From Leisingera sp. ANG59 (GTDB lineage: Bacteria > Pseudomonadota > Alphaproteobacteria > Rhodobacterales > Rhodobacteraceae), in the NCBI RefSeq assembly GCF_013317235.1, contig NZ_WLCM01000004.1, forward strand, positions 219,088 to 283,087: 64,000 nucleotides of DNA, in the 5' to 3' direction. How positions within the stretch are numbered: the first letter of the stretch is position 1; every line of letters begins with the position of its first letter. The notes under the pieces are model-generated. The model saw only the letters and a list, made by a program, of their open reading frames with translations. It was not told where the DNA came from and made no database searches. The translations under genes were made by a program, and so were the position numbers. This document shows, piece after piece, positions 1 through 7,443 of this stretch.

Positions 1-1
1 G

Positions 2-370
2 GCCTTCATCCGCGCCGCGGGTGAGGAGCCGGTTGTCGTCGATTATCTCGAAGCTGGTTGGACACGTCCGCAGCTCCTAGGTCTCTTCGCAGCAGCGGGC
101 TTGACCGCTCGGGAGGCGTTGCGCATCAACCGCTCGCCAGCAGAAGAACTCGGCCTCTGCGATGCTGCCGTGGACGAAAGCGCGCTGCTTGACGCCATGG
201 TTGAGCATCCGATTTTGGTGAACCGGCCCCTAGTCTGCAGTCCCAAAGGGGTTCGCCTTTGCCGCCCTTCGGAAACGGTTCTAGATCTCCTGGATCACCT
301 GCCGCCAGGTCCGCTTTTAAAAGAGGACGGCGAAATGGTGATGGACAAGAATGGAAAGCTGCTCGCGTAA
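2..370 (+). CDS. arsC: Arsenate reductase ArsC, C-terminal part (5' end outside window)
   Basis: The open frame enters from the left edge and gives 122 residues. The run HPILVNRPLV followed by PKGVRLCRPSE is the hallmark of glutaredoxin-dependent ArsC, which reduces arsenate to arsenite in the cytoplasm; the Arg residues in this stretch bind arsenate in the characterised family. The N-terminal catalytic Cys motif lies outside the window, so activity cannot be judged. The C-terminus ends in a short tail after the conserved VLDLL helix, as in full-length members (about 140 residues). It lies next to transposition debris and a copper cluster, which suits a metal(loid) resistance region. No other ars gene is visible here. 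Confidence 0.88.
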   Translation, partial: AFIRAAGEEPVVVDYLEAGWTRPQLLGLFAAAGLTAREALRINRSPAEELGLCDAAVDESALLDAMVEHPILVNRPLVCSPKGVRLCRPSETVLDLLDHLPPGPLLKEDGEMVMDKNGKLLA

Positions 371-873
371 TCAGTCCAACAACAGCGATATTCGTTTCCT
401 TTCGTCAGGCCTAACACCGCTTGGCCCTTAACGGCAGAATTGTCTGCGCACCCCGTGCATTGCCCACCAATACATCGACGCTCCGCGCTTGAACGTCCGC
501 ATTTCCTTCTGCCGTGCAGCGGGTGGTCTTGGGCAATGCAGCGAGTCAACGTGCTGCGAGTGCATGCAGCGAAAAAATGGCTCTTCCGGGTTGGGCTCGG
601 AGCACGATTTCGCCGCGTGCGGCATGAAAGTCTGCTTCAGCCGAAGGAAAACCTATGAGTCGCAAAAGGAAAGACTCGTGCGAACGTAAGTTTTTCATTG
701 TCCTAAAATCAATGTCTTAGCGGCGCCTGGCTGGAAGAACTATGTGTCGCCCGACACAAATTGTCGGGCGACACATAGTATTGCCGTTTGCGACAGAACC
801 TTTCCTTTTTTCGTGTCTCCAACATCCCCGCTCGCGCCTCCTGTTCCGCCGGTGGCGAAGCCTTCCCTGATCT
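371..873. other. Gene-free interval with a large inverted repeat
   Basis: About 500 bases between arsC and the recombinase fragment. Short open frames exist on both strands, but none has a family signature, a convincing ribosome site or a plausible composition. The only structured element is the inverted repeat at 739-779, listed separately. Confidence 0.5.
739..779. repeat. Perfect 18-bp inverted repeat, 5-nt loop
   Basis: Arms 739-756 and 762-779 are exact reverse complements around the loop CAAAT. Each arm also contains a smaller dyad, GTGTCG-CC-CGACAC, so the site can fold as one long hairpin or as two small ones. There is no T-run after it, so a simple terminator is unlikely. It lies about 95 bases from the end of the truncated recombinase frame. 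A transposon end, a recombination site or a cruciform is possible; the sequence alone does not decide. Confidence 0.75.
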
Positions 874-1428
874 TCACTTCGGAAGACCTCGTGTCTTCCG
901 GATGGCAGGCGGACCAATCAAACGGAAAATGCCGGGGCTGCCCTGTTCGACATGGATCAGCATCCGGTCGCTGTCGATATCGCTGACCTTGAGATTGCAG
1001 ACTTCAGATGCCCTGAGCCCGGCCCCATAGGAAATGCTGAGCGCCGCCCGGTACTTCAGCCCAGGTCCAGGCGCGACCCGCAGCAGCGCCGCTACTTCCT
1101 CGGCGCTGAACACTACGGGGAGCTTGCGCGGCTGGGTGCGGAACTGCATGTGCCGCTTCATCTCGCCCCGCCCGCAGGTCGTCTCGAAGAAGAACCTCAG
1201 TGCGATGATGCGGGCGTTGTAGGTCGGCGGCGTGATACCGCGGTCGGTCATGTGAAGCTGGTAGGCGCGCAGATCATCCGGCGTCGCGGTGTCCGGCGAC
1301 CGTCCCAGAAACGCTGCGAAGTCCTTGATTGCCCGGATGTGCGACTTCTGAGATTTGTCACCCAGTCCCTTGATCCGCATGTCCTCGATCATCCGCGCGC
1401 GCAGCGGCGTTGTTCTCTCCTCTGTCAT
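874..1428 (-). pseudogene. Truncated tyrosine recombinase (IS91-cluster type integrase)
   Basis: The first ~163 residues look like a phage-type tyrosine recombinase: an N-terminal SAM-like core-binding domain (about residues 10-95), then the start of the catalytic domain with the first catalytic Arg in GAGLRASE (R139). After VEQG (about base 940) the sequence stops resembling the family. The remaining ~20 residues are unrelated, and the His-x-x-Arg box and the nucleophilic Tyr are missing, so the protein cannot be an active recombinase. Recombinases of this type commonly accompany IS91-like transposases in rhodobacters (family knowledge). No partner transposase is present, so this reads as a decayed mobile-element remnant. 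Confidence 0.8.
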
Positions 1429-1880
1429 GGGAGCCTCCTGTCTTTCGATTGAGAGGTCCCAATCGTCAGATAGCCGCGCCCATTCCCAAATGCACAGGGG
1501 TCAGATCAATGCAAAACGCCTGCCACTGGCGCCAGTGCCGCGCGAGCGGCTTCGTCCTTGTCCGGCATCTTGCCCATTTCTCATCCCGTTCTGAAGGTCT
1601 GGTTTGGATCAGAAATGCTTGACAATTGGGGTGGAAATGCCTGGCGGGTGTAAGCAACTTTCCCCAGAAAATGGCTCGCATCGAGTCAGTTTTGCCTGAC
1701 GTTTGACACCAAATGTCGAATGCCAGGCAAAACTGACCTTTCTGTCAGATTGCTGACCCAATTCCCGTTTTCGGCTCGCGCGGTCTGTTACGTTTGATCT
1801 GACTTCCTTCTGGAAAATCAGGGTTGATTTGCAGGCTCAGTCGGCGAAGCCGCCTGTTCCTGCTGATTTGCCACGTGGCG
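1429..1880. other. Gene-free interval with inverted repeats, probable transposon end region
   Basis: Between the recombinase remnant and the transposase remnant I see no supported gene. The stretch 1680-1760 is rich in repeated GTCAG/CTGAC and TTTGACA/TGTCGAA words, listed as a separate repeat. Such clustered short repeats occur at the ends of Mu/Tn7/Tn5053-type elements, which agrees with the transposase fragment that follows. Confidence 0.4.
1685..1737. repeat. 14-bp inverted repeat with nested dyad
   Basis: Arms 1685-1698 (GTCAGTTTTGCCTG) and 1724-1737 are perfect reverse complements, separated by 25 bases. Within the loop, TTTGACA and TGTCGAA form a second, imperfect dyad. More GTCAG/CTGAC words follow up to about 1755. 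It lies just upstream of a Mu-type transposase fragment, so it may be a leftover transposon terminus. Confidence 0.6.
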
Positions 1881-2693
1881 AACGCGGGAGCCCTGCGCGA
1901 GTTCCATCTGCGCGGCCATGAAACCCATGTTGAAATCAAAGCCGACCTTAATAACCTTGGGTGGATCTTGGTTCAGATCGGGCAGGAGTGGTTTGTGGCC
2001 AAGGCGCTTCAGAATTGTTTCGACGGCATCTCATATGATCAATGGGAAGCGACGGCGCGAGAATTGAGGTTGAGGCATCGTGCGGAGGCGGCCATTCACG
2101 AGCAAAACATCTCGGAGGCGCACAACGCAATCCTGGAAATCAATACGGTCGAGCAGAAGCGTTTCGGTGCAGCCCTGAAACGTTTGATACTTGGCGGCCT
2201 CCGGAAGGCTAAAGAGGATCTGTTTCTGGGGCTGACAATCCTGCCGGAAGAACATGAGGCATTCGGTTTGCCTGTTGGAGAGGGCCTGGTGGGTCACGTT
2301 ATTTGCCCTGCTTCCGGAAAACGGACGGTTCAACGCATTCTGACGATGAGCCGGGTTCGGACGAATCTTAAAACCAGCCACGCAAGAAACGTTGGAGGTT
2401 TGACGATAAATATTCTGTGCTCAGGCCCAGCCAGTCAAGTCGACGAATTGATTGCCTCGCTGCGCTGCCAGATCATCTATTATGAGGTCTATGTGCTTGC
2501 AAAGCTTTTCGAACTGGAAGCCGAGGATCATAGCGGCAACAGCGCGATGCAAAGCCTGCTTTCGATCTTTCGTAGCTGGGCGCCCCAGATCTCTGCCAAT
2601 GTCGAGCAGCGGATTGCAGTCTTGGATCTATTGGTGAAGCTCTACCCAGGGGTCGGATGCGCTACTAATAGTCAAAGCGACGCTTCGGAGTGA
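1881..2693 (+). pseudogene. Fragment of a Mu/Tni-type DDE transposase (C-terminal part)
   Basis: From about base 1881 the frame reads ALREFHLRGHETHVEIKADL, then NLGWILVQIG and a segment rich in RELRLRHRAEA. This matches the C-terminal beta-barrel and helical region of Mu-type (TniA-like) transposases. The DDE catalytic core that should precede it is absent. An in-frame ATG at 1824 exists, but its first ~20 residues look like random reading. After LFLGLTILPEEHEAFGLP the expected C-terminus of the family fades, and the last ~115 residues are not recognised. The frame may therefore be a chimera made by deletion. It is a transposition remnant without expected activity. Confidence 0.6.
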
Positions 2694-2876
2694 TGCGCAA
2701 TATGTTTATTGGCCGCTATAGGGCAGCTGCGTCCCAGCCTTCAGCTATGATTAAAAGGCAGCAATGGGCCGAAAGGTCTCCTAGGGTTGCGAGTTCTCAG
2801 AAGCTGGTATTGCCGGTGCAGAAGGATTGCCCGCTGTGCTGGTCTGTTCACCCCCGAATCACCCTCTCCGGCTGAC
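2694..2876. other. Gene-free interval between mobile debris and copper cluster
   Basis: No supported coding region. Together with the leader up to 3033 this is about 340 bases. The only feature I can support is the metal-regulator-like operator at 2877-2915, listed separately. Confidence 0.4.
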
Positions 2877-2915
2877 CTCGACCCTCCTGCACAGGAAGGT
2901 TAGCGAGGCTATGAA
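2877..2915 (+). promoter_or_regulatory. CueR/MerR-type copper operator-promoter
   Basis: Bases 2881-2900 form an interrupted dyad: ACC-N2-CCT-N4-AGG-N2-GGT. It resembles the CueR site of copA-type promoters (GACCTTCC...GGAAGGTT): here GACCCTCC is followed by GGAAGGTT. As in MerR-class promoters, the left edge overlaps a -35-like CTCGAC and an AGGCTATG -10-like stretch follows. The half-site spacing is one base shorter than in the E. coli site. It lies about 130 bases before the first gene of the copper cluster. No MerR-family regulator gene is in the window, so the sensor would act in trans. Confidence 0.6.
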
Positions 2916-3033
2916 GCGGGCTGCGATCAGGCCGGAAAACTCAGGAAAAACACCTCTGAAAGACCGAACTTTGTGTATGGAATGCATGATTGCCGCCTTG
3001 ACGCGGGCCGGTCCTGTCAGGAGAAATACCCGC

Positions 3034-3423
3034 ATGGTGTTTCTGGCACATATCTTCCGGCTGATCAGGGTCGCTGCTGCCTGTGCAGTGATCCTTGCGC
3101 TGGGCTTTTCGCTGCCATCCGCGGCGCATGCCATCACCGGCCATCATGGCAACGCCGCGGTCTCGCATCTCGGGGAGAACCATGCCGGTGCAGCCATGCC
3201 AGGCGCACCGTTTCACGTCTCCCCGACCGATGCACACGATGGCCAGGATGCGCCCCATAACGCAGACACAGGGAATTGCTGTTCAGGCGCCTGTATGGCG
3301 GTTGCGGTACTGTCTTTGCAGCCGGAAGAAATCTCCCTGACGCAGCCTGTACGCTGGAAGCAAGAGAATTCTCAGCTGCCGTCCCTGGAACAGATCGCGC
3401 TTCTGAGGCCGCCGAAAATCTGA
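3034..3423 (+). CDS. Small secreted Cys/His-rich protein at head of copper cluster (DUF2946-like)
   Basis: 129 residues from ATG 3034, preceded by AGGAG at 3018-3022; an in-frame start further upstream (2827) would add residues without ribosome site or homology. A signal peptide spans about residues 1-33 (hydrophobic AAACAVILALGFSL, then SAAHA). The mature part is rich in His (HGNAAVSHLGENH) and has the Cys cluster NCCSGAC, typical of small periplasmic or membrane-associated copper-cluster proteins of the DUF2946 kind, whose function is unknown. It is the first gene after the CueR-like operator. A related Cys-rich small protein heads the nos cluster at 39043. Metal binding is inferred from composition and context. 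Confidence 0.65.
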   Translation: MVFLAHIFRLIRVAAACAVILALGFSLPSAAHAITGHHGNAAVSHLGENHAGAAMPGAPFHVSPTDAHDGQDAPHNADTGNCCSGACMAVAVLSLQPEEISLTQPVRWKQENSQLPSLEQIALLRPPKI

Positions 3424-3507
3424 GGTATCTGAGCCGTTAATACGGCTTCCAACTCTCTCCTGCATCCGCATGCGGGAGCTGTGCAGATATTTCTCAGGAA
3501 AAAACAC

Positions 3508-3732
3508 ATGAAGTCTCTCTTTCTGGCCGGGGCGGGCGCCCTGCTGCTGGGGGCATGCGCCAAATCGCCGGCGGCGCTGCCCGATACCGCGGCCTTGCAG
3601 CATGCTGCGGCGCCATCCGGCCCCTACCGGTCCCTGAATTACCAGTCTCCCTTCAGGGGATTTGAAAACCACACCCCCGGTGGTCCTGGTTCTTGGCGCG
3701 GAGCCAACGAACAGCAGCGGGGAGGCCACTGA
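3508..3732 (+). CDS. Small lipoprotein of copper cluster
   Basis: 74 residues from ATG 3508, with AGGAAAA upstream. The N-terminus has a short signal peptide ending in the lipobox LLGAC (Cys about residue 16), so it should be lipid-anchored in the envelope. The mature part is short and Pro/Gly-rich, with no recognised domain. Its stop overlaps the ATG of the following TolC-like gene by one base, so the two are very probably cotranscribed and translationally coupled. The function is unknown; a role beside the outer-membrane partner is a guess from position. Confidence 0.6.
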   Translation: MKSLFLAGAGALLLGACAKSPAALPDTAALQHAAAPSGPYRSLNYQSPFRGFENHTPGGPGSWRGANEQQRGGH

Positions 3733-5192
3733 TGAGTCAGAAGATTTGGCGCGTCCTGCTGGCGTCGCCGGTGGTGCTTGCGGCCTGCTCGGCCGAGGTG
3801 CCGAGCGCATATACGAGCCCGCAGGCCGGGTTTCAGCAGATTTCCAGCCGGACCTCGGCCGCTATCGGCAAGCGCACGGCCTTCGCCCAAACAAGGGCCC
3901 AGAACGAGGCGCTGGCTCAGGAAGTCCGGAAGATGGTGCAGGGAAAGACGATCTCTGCCGATACCGCCGTTCAGGCGGCGCTTCTGAACAACAAGGGACT
4001 GCAGGCATCTTACGCCGCAGTTGGTATCTCGGCGGCTGAGGCCTGGCAGCAGATGACGCCGGAGAACCCGGTGGTTGCGATCGGCCTCATGGGGATCGGA
4101 GCGCCGGAACTGGGCCTGTACCGGGCGCTGGAATCCACCATCGCCGTGAACCTGCTGGACGTGAAGACCCGCAGGCAGCGCGCCGCGGTGGCGGAGACGC
4201 AGTTCCAGCAGGCGCAGCTGAACGCGGTGAACGATACGCTGGCGCTGGCCGGGCAGACCCGGCAGGCCTGGATCAATACGGTGGCCGCTTTCGAGCGGCT
4301 GAGCTATCTGCGCCAGGCCGGAGAGACTGCCGCAGCCGGGGCAGAGCTGGCCAGCCAGCTGGGCAAGACCGGCGCGCTGAACAAGGCGGGACAGGCTCGC
4401 GAGTTTGCCTTCAACGCGGAGCTTGCTGGCCAAGTCGCCCGTGCCCGGCTGGAAGCGCAGCTTGCCAAGGAGGAACTCACCCGGCTGATGGGGCTGTGGG
4501 GCAGCGATGCCGAATATTACGTGCCCGATGCGCTGCCGCCGCTGCCAAAGTCTCTGAGCAGGTTGCCGGCAATCGAGAAGGCGGCGCTGCAGAACCGGGT
4601 TGACTTGCAAGTTGCCAAGCTGGGGCTGGAAGCACAGGCCCGGGCCTTTGGCCTGACTGACCGGACCCGGCTTGTCACCGACCTGGAACTGATCGCCGGG
4701 GTAGAGTCCGAGCGTGAGCGGGAGGACGGGGAGACCCACACCGAAACCCTGCCGCAGCTGGAACTGGAATTCGCCATCCCGGTGTTCGACACCGGCAAGG
4801 CGCGGATGCGCAAGGCGGAGCTTTCCTACATGCAGGCCGCCAACGCGCTGGCGGAACGGGCGGTGAATGTCCGCTCCGAGGCCCGCAGCGCAGAGCTGGC
4901 CTACTACTCCTCATATGAAATCGCCCGCCACTACCGTGACGTGCTGGTGCCGCTGCGCCGGACAATCGAGGAGGAAGGGCTGCAGAGCTATAATGGCATG
5001 ATCACCAGCACCTTCGAACTGCTGACCGATGTGCGTGAAAAACTGGCGGGCTCGCTGGAAGCGGCCAACGCCAAGCGCGACTTCTGGCTGGCTCAGGCAA
5101 ATGTCAGCGCCGCGATTTACGGCGGCGGTTCCGGCTCAGCCCCGCAGGGCGGCAGCGCGGAAATCGCCGCTGGCGGCGGCGCAGGCCATTGA
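3732..5192 (+). CDS. TolC-family outer-membrane lipoprotein (metal efflux or oxidase-associated)
   Basis: 486 residues from ATG 3732, with GGGGAGG just upstream. The signal peptide ends in the lipobox LAAC (Cys about 19). The body is dominated by long amphipathic helices with Ala/Gln/Glu heptads (for example AVAETQFQQAQLNAVNDTLAL and FELLTDVREKLAGSLEAA), the two-fold repeat layout of OEP/TolC proteins. Such lipoproteins form the outer-membrane channel of tripartite exporters. In copper clusters they often precede a multicopper oxidase without their own RND pump, as here. The C-terminal tail is Gly/Ser-rich. No membrane-fusion protein or RND gene is in the cluster, so the inner-membrane partner is uncertain. 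Confidence 0.85.
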   Translation: MSQKIWRVLLASPVVLAACSAEVPSAYTSPQAGFQQISSRTSAAIGKRTAFAQTRAQNEALAQEVRKMVQGKTISADTAVQAALLNNKGLQASYAAVGISAAEAWQQMTPENPVVAIGLMGIGAPELGLYRALESTIAVNLLDVKTRRQRAAVAETQFQQAQLNAVNDTLALAGQTRQAWINTVAAFERLSYLRQAGETAAAGAELASQLGKTGALNKAGQAREFAFNAELAGQVARARLEAQLAKEELTRLMGLWGSDAEYYVPDALPPLPKSLSRLPAIEKAALQNRVDLQVAKLGLEAQARAFGLTDRTRLVTDLELIAGVESEREREDGETHTETLPQLELEFAIPVFDTGKARMRKAELSYMQAANALAERAVNVRSEARSAELAYYSSYEIARHYRDVLVPLRRTIEEEGLQSYNGMITSTFELLTDVREKLAGSLEAANAKRDFWLAQANVSAAIYGGGSGSAPQGGSAEIAAGGGAGH

Positions 5193-5206
5193 AAGGATCA
5201 AATATC

Positions 5207-6565
5207 ATGATGAACAGACGTCAAATGCTTGGGGCCGGCGCCGCGGGTGCGGCGCTGGTGTCCAGCCAGGCCTGGGGCAAGACCGTGAACATGGGCCTGC
5301 CCGAAGCCGCCAGCATGGACAGCGCGGCGACCCAGCCGCCGCTGGCCCCCTCCACCGGGCCGGACTACAACCCGGTGGTCACCCTGAACGGCTGGACCCT
5401 GCCGTTCCGGATGAACAACGGCGTGAAGGAGTTCCACCTGGTCGCCGAACCGGTCGAGCGGGAGCTGGCCGACGGCATGATCGCGCATCTGTGGGGCTAT
5501 AACGGCCAATCCACCGGCCCCACCATCGAGGCGGTGGAGGGAGACCGGGTGCGGATCTTCGTGACCAACAAGCTGCCCGAACATACCTCGGTGCATTGGC
5601 ACGGAATGATCCTGCCCTCGGGCATGGACGGGGTTGGCGGCCTCAGCCATCCGGGCATCCCGCCGGGCAAGACCTTTGTCTATGAGTTCGACCTGATCAA
5701 ATCCGGCACCTTCATGTACCACCCGCACGCGGATGAGATGGTGCAGATGGCGATGGGGATGATGGGCATGTTCATTGTGCATCCCAAGGATCCGGCCTTC
5801 ATGCGCGTCGACCGGGACTTTTTGATCATGCTCAACGCCTTTGATATCGACCCCGGCTCCTATGTGCCGCGGGTGATGGAGATGACCGACTTCAACCTAT
5901 GGTGCTGGAACAGCCGGATCTTTCCGGACATCGACCCGCTGGTGGTGAACCAGGGCGACCGGGTGCGGGTCAGGACCGGCAACCTGACCATGACCAACCA
6001 CCCGATCCACATGCACGGCTACGACTTCGAGGTCACCTGCACCGACGGCGGCTGGGTGCCGGAAACCGCCCGCTGGCCGGAGGTGTCGATCGACATTCCC
6101 GTCGGTGCCATGCGCGCCTATGAGTTCGACGCGGTGCATCCGGGCGACTGGGCGATCCACTGCCACAAGTCGCACCACACGATGAACGCCATGGGGCACG
6201 ACATTCCAACCTTCATCGGCACCGACAAGCGCAAGCTGACGGGCCAGATCCGCGAGCTGCAGCCCGAATACATGCCGATGGGCACCGCAGGGATGGCCGA
6301 CATGGGCGAGATGTCCATGCCGCTGCCCGACAACACCGTGCCGATGATGGCCGGCTGGGGCCCGCACGGCCCGCTGGAGATGGGCGGCATGTTTTCGGTG
6401 GTGAAGGTGCGCGAGGGCATCGATGCGAACGACTACAGCGATCCCGGCTGGTACGAAAACCCGCCCGGCACCCAGGCCTATGAGTGGACCGGCGAACTGC
6501 CGGACTTTGCCCGCGCAGAAGATGCGAAGACCCGCATTACCCCAAAACCAGCCGCCAAGGGCTGA
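5207..6565 (+). CDS. Tat-exported multicopper oxidase (CopA/laccase-like)
   Basis: 452 residues from ATG 5207 (GAAAGGA nine bases upstream; the adjacent ATG 5210 is also possible). The N-terminus carries a Tat-like NRRQMLG motif and a hydrophobic stretch, so it is exported folded. All four copper-binding boxes are present: HWHG (130-133), HPH (172-174), HPIHMH (265-270) and HCHKSHHTMNAM (318-329), giving the trinuclear centre plus a type-1 copper with Met as axial ligand. A Met-rich segment follows (about 350-380), as in cuprous oxidases such as CueO and CopA. The likely role is periplasmic Cu(I) oxidation and detoxification. It is shorter than CopA (about 600 residues). Confidence 0.9.
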   Translation: MMNRRQMLGAGAAGAALVSSQAWGKTVNMGLPEAASMDSAATQPPLAPSTGPDYNPVVTLNGWTLPFRMNNGVKEFHLVAEPVERELADGMIAHLWGYNGQSTGPTIEAVEGDRVRIFVTNKLPEHTSVHWHGMILPSGMDGVGGLSHPGIPPGKTFVYEFDLIKSGTFMYHPHADEMVQMAMGMMGMFIVHPKDPAFMRVDRDFLIMLNAFDIDPGSYVPRVMEMTDFNLWCWNSRIFPDIDPLVVNQGDRVRVRTGNLTMTNHPIHMHGYDFEVTCTDGGWVPETARWPEVSIDIPVGAMRAYEFDAVHPGDWAIHCHKSHHTMNAMGHDIPTFIGTDKRKLTGQIRELQPEYMPMGTAGMADMGEMSMPLPDNTVPMMAGWGPHGPLEMGGMFSVVKVREGIDANDYSDPGWYENPPGTQAYEWTGELPDFARAEDAKTRITPKPAAKG

Positions 6566-6613
6566 TCCCTTGGCACCAAACTAAATTCATCCAAACCTGA
6601 CGAGGAGACAGAC

Positions 6614-7309
6614 ATGAACAAGATTCTTTCGGCAGCCCTGATTGGCGCTCTTTCCACTGCCCCGGCCCTGGCCGGCGGCAGCCACGGCGGCGGCCACCAT
6701 GACGAGATGGAAGTGGGCAAACCCGGCGACGCTGCCCTGGTGAACCGGGAAATCGCCGTCACCATGAAGGAGACCGATGACGGTGAAATGCTGTTCGAGC
6801 CGTCCAGCTTTTCCTTTGCCAAGGGCGAGACGGTCAAATTCGTGATCACCAACGCCGGTGAGCTAGAGCATGAATTCGTGCTGGGTACGCCCGAGCGCAA
6901 CGTCCATCACAAGGAGCTGATGGCCAAGATGGACATGGAGCACGACGACCCGAACTCGGTGCGCCTGGATCCGGGCGCAACCGGTGAAATCGTCTGGACC
7001 TTCTCGAACCTCGGCACTTTCGAGTTCGCCTGCCTGATCCCCGGCCATTACGAATCCGGCATGAGCGGGCCGGTGGCGGTGCTCGAAGCCGGCGCCACCT
7101 TCACTGCGGGTACGGTCAAGAAGGTCGACCCCAAGTCCGGCAAGGTCACCATCAAGCACGAGGAGCTGGTCGATCTGGAAATGCCCGCCATGACCATGGT
7201 GTTCCGCGTCGCCGATGACGCGATGCTGGATCAGCTGAAGGTCGGCGACGCGATTGAGTTCGTCGCAGAACGGGTCAAAGGCAAACTGACCCTGACCGCC
7301 CTGAAATAA
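6614..7309 (+). CDS. Periplasmic cupredoxin fused to a CusF domain
   Basis: 231 residues, with GAGGAGACAG before the ATG. A signal peptide (1-20) is followed by a His-rich stretch (GGSHGGGHHDE). A cupredoxin domain covers about 40-158, with probable copper ligands H86, C140, H145 and M150 (ACLIPGHYESGM). A second small domain, about 163-230, has the CusF/PcoE pattern: H182, then M190, M193 and M195 in LEMPAMTMVFRV, which in CusF bind Cu(I). A protein with both a redox-type and a carrier-type copper site could accept copper from, or deliver it to, the preceding oxidase. A GC-rich hairpin follows the stop codon. Confidence 0.85.
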   Translation: MNKILSAALIGALSTAPALAGGSHGGGHHDEMEVGKPGDAALVNREIAVTMKETDDGEMLFEPSSFSFAKGETVKFVITNAGELEHEFVLGTPERNVHHKELMAKMDMEHDDPNSVRLDPGATGEIVWTFSNLGTFEFACLIPGHYESGMSGPVAVLEAGATFTAGTVKKVDPKSGKVTIKHEELVDLEMPAMTMVFRVADDAMLDQLKVGDAIEFVAERVKGKLTLTALK

Positions 7310-7315
7310 CCGGCA

Positions 7316-7346
7316 GCGGAGGCCGGAATGCCGGCCTCCGCCTTTG
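7316..7346 (+). terminator. Hairpin after cupredoxin-CusF gene
   Basis: Arms GCGGAGGCCGG (7316-7326) and 7331-7341 pair perfectly over an AATG loop, followed by CCTTTG. The T-tract is weak. It may terminate partly or protect the upstream mRNA, since the next gene starts about 100 bases later on the same strand. Confidence 0.6.
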
Positions 7347-7443
7347 TCAAACCCCAGCGGTCCCAGCCAGCGCCCAGGAGCAGAAGAACACTTACTTTTC
7401 GGTGCAGCTGGTGAACATCAGACAACAGGCAATCTTTCCCGCG

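Noticed and set aside
440-658. 72-codon open frame on the plus strand after arsC
   Set aside because: No ribosome site and no family signature; composition like random reading of GC-rich DNA.
952-1452. 166-codon frame opposite the recombinase remnant
   Set aside because: Antisense shadow; the minus-strand frame carries clear tyrosine recombinase motifs.
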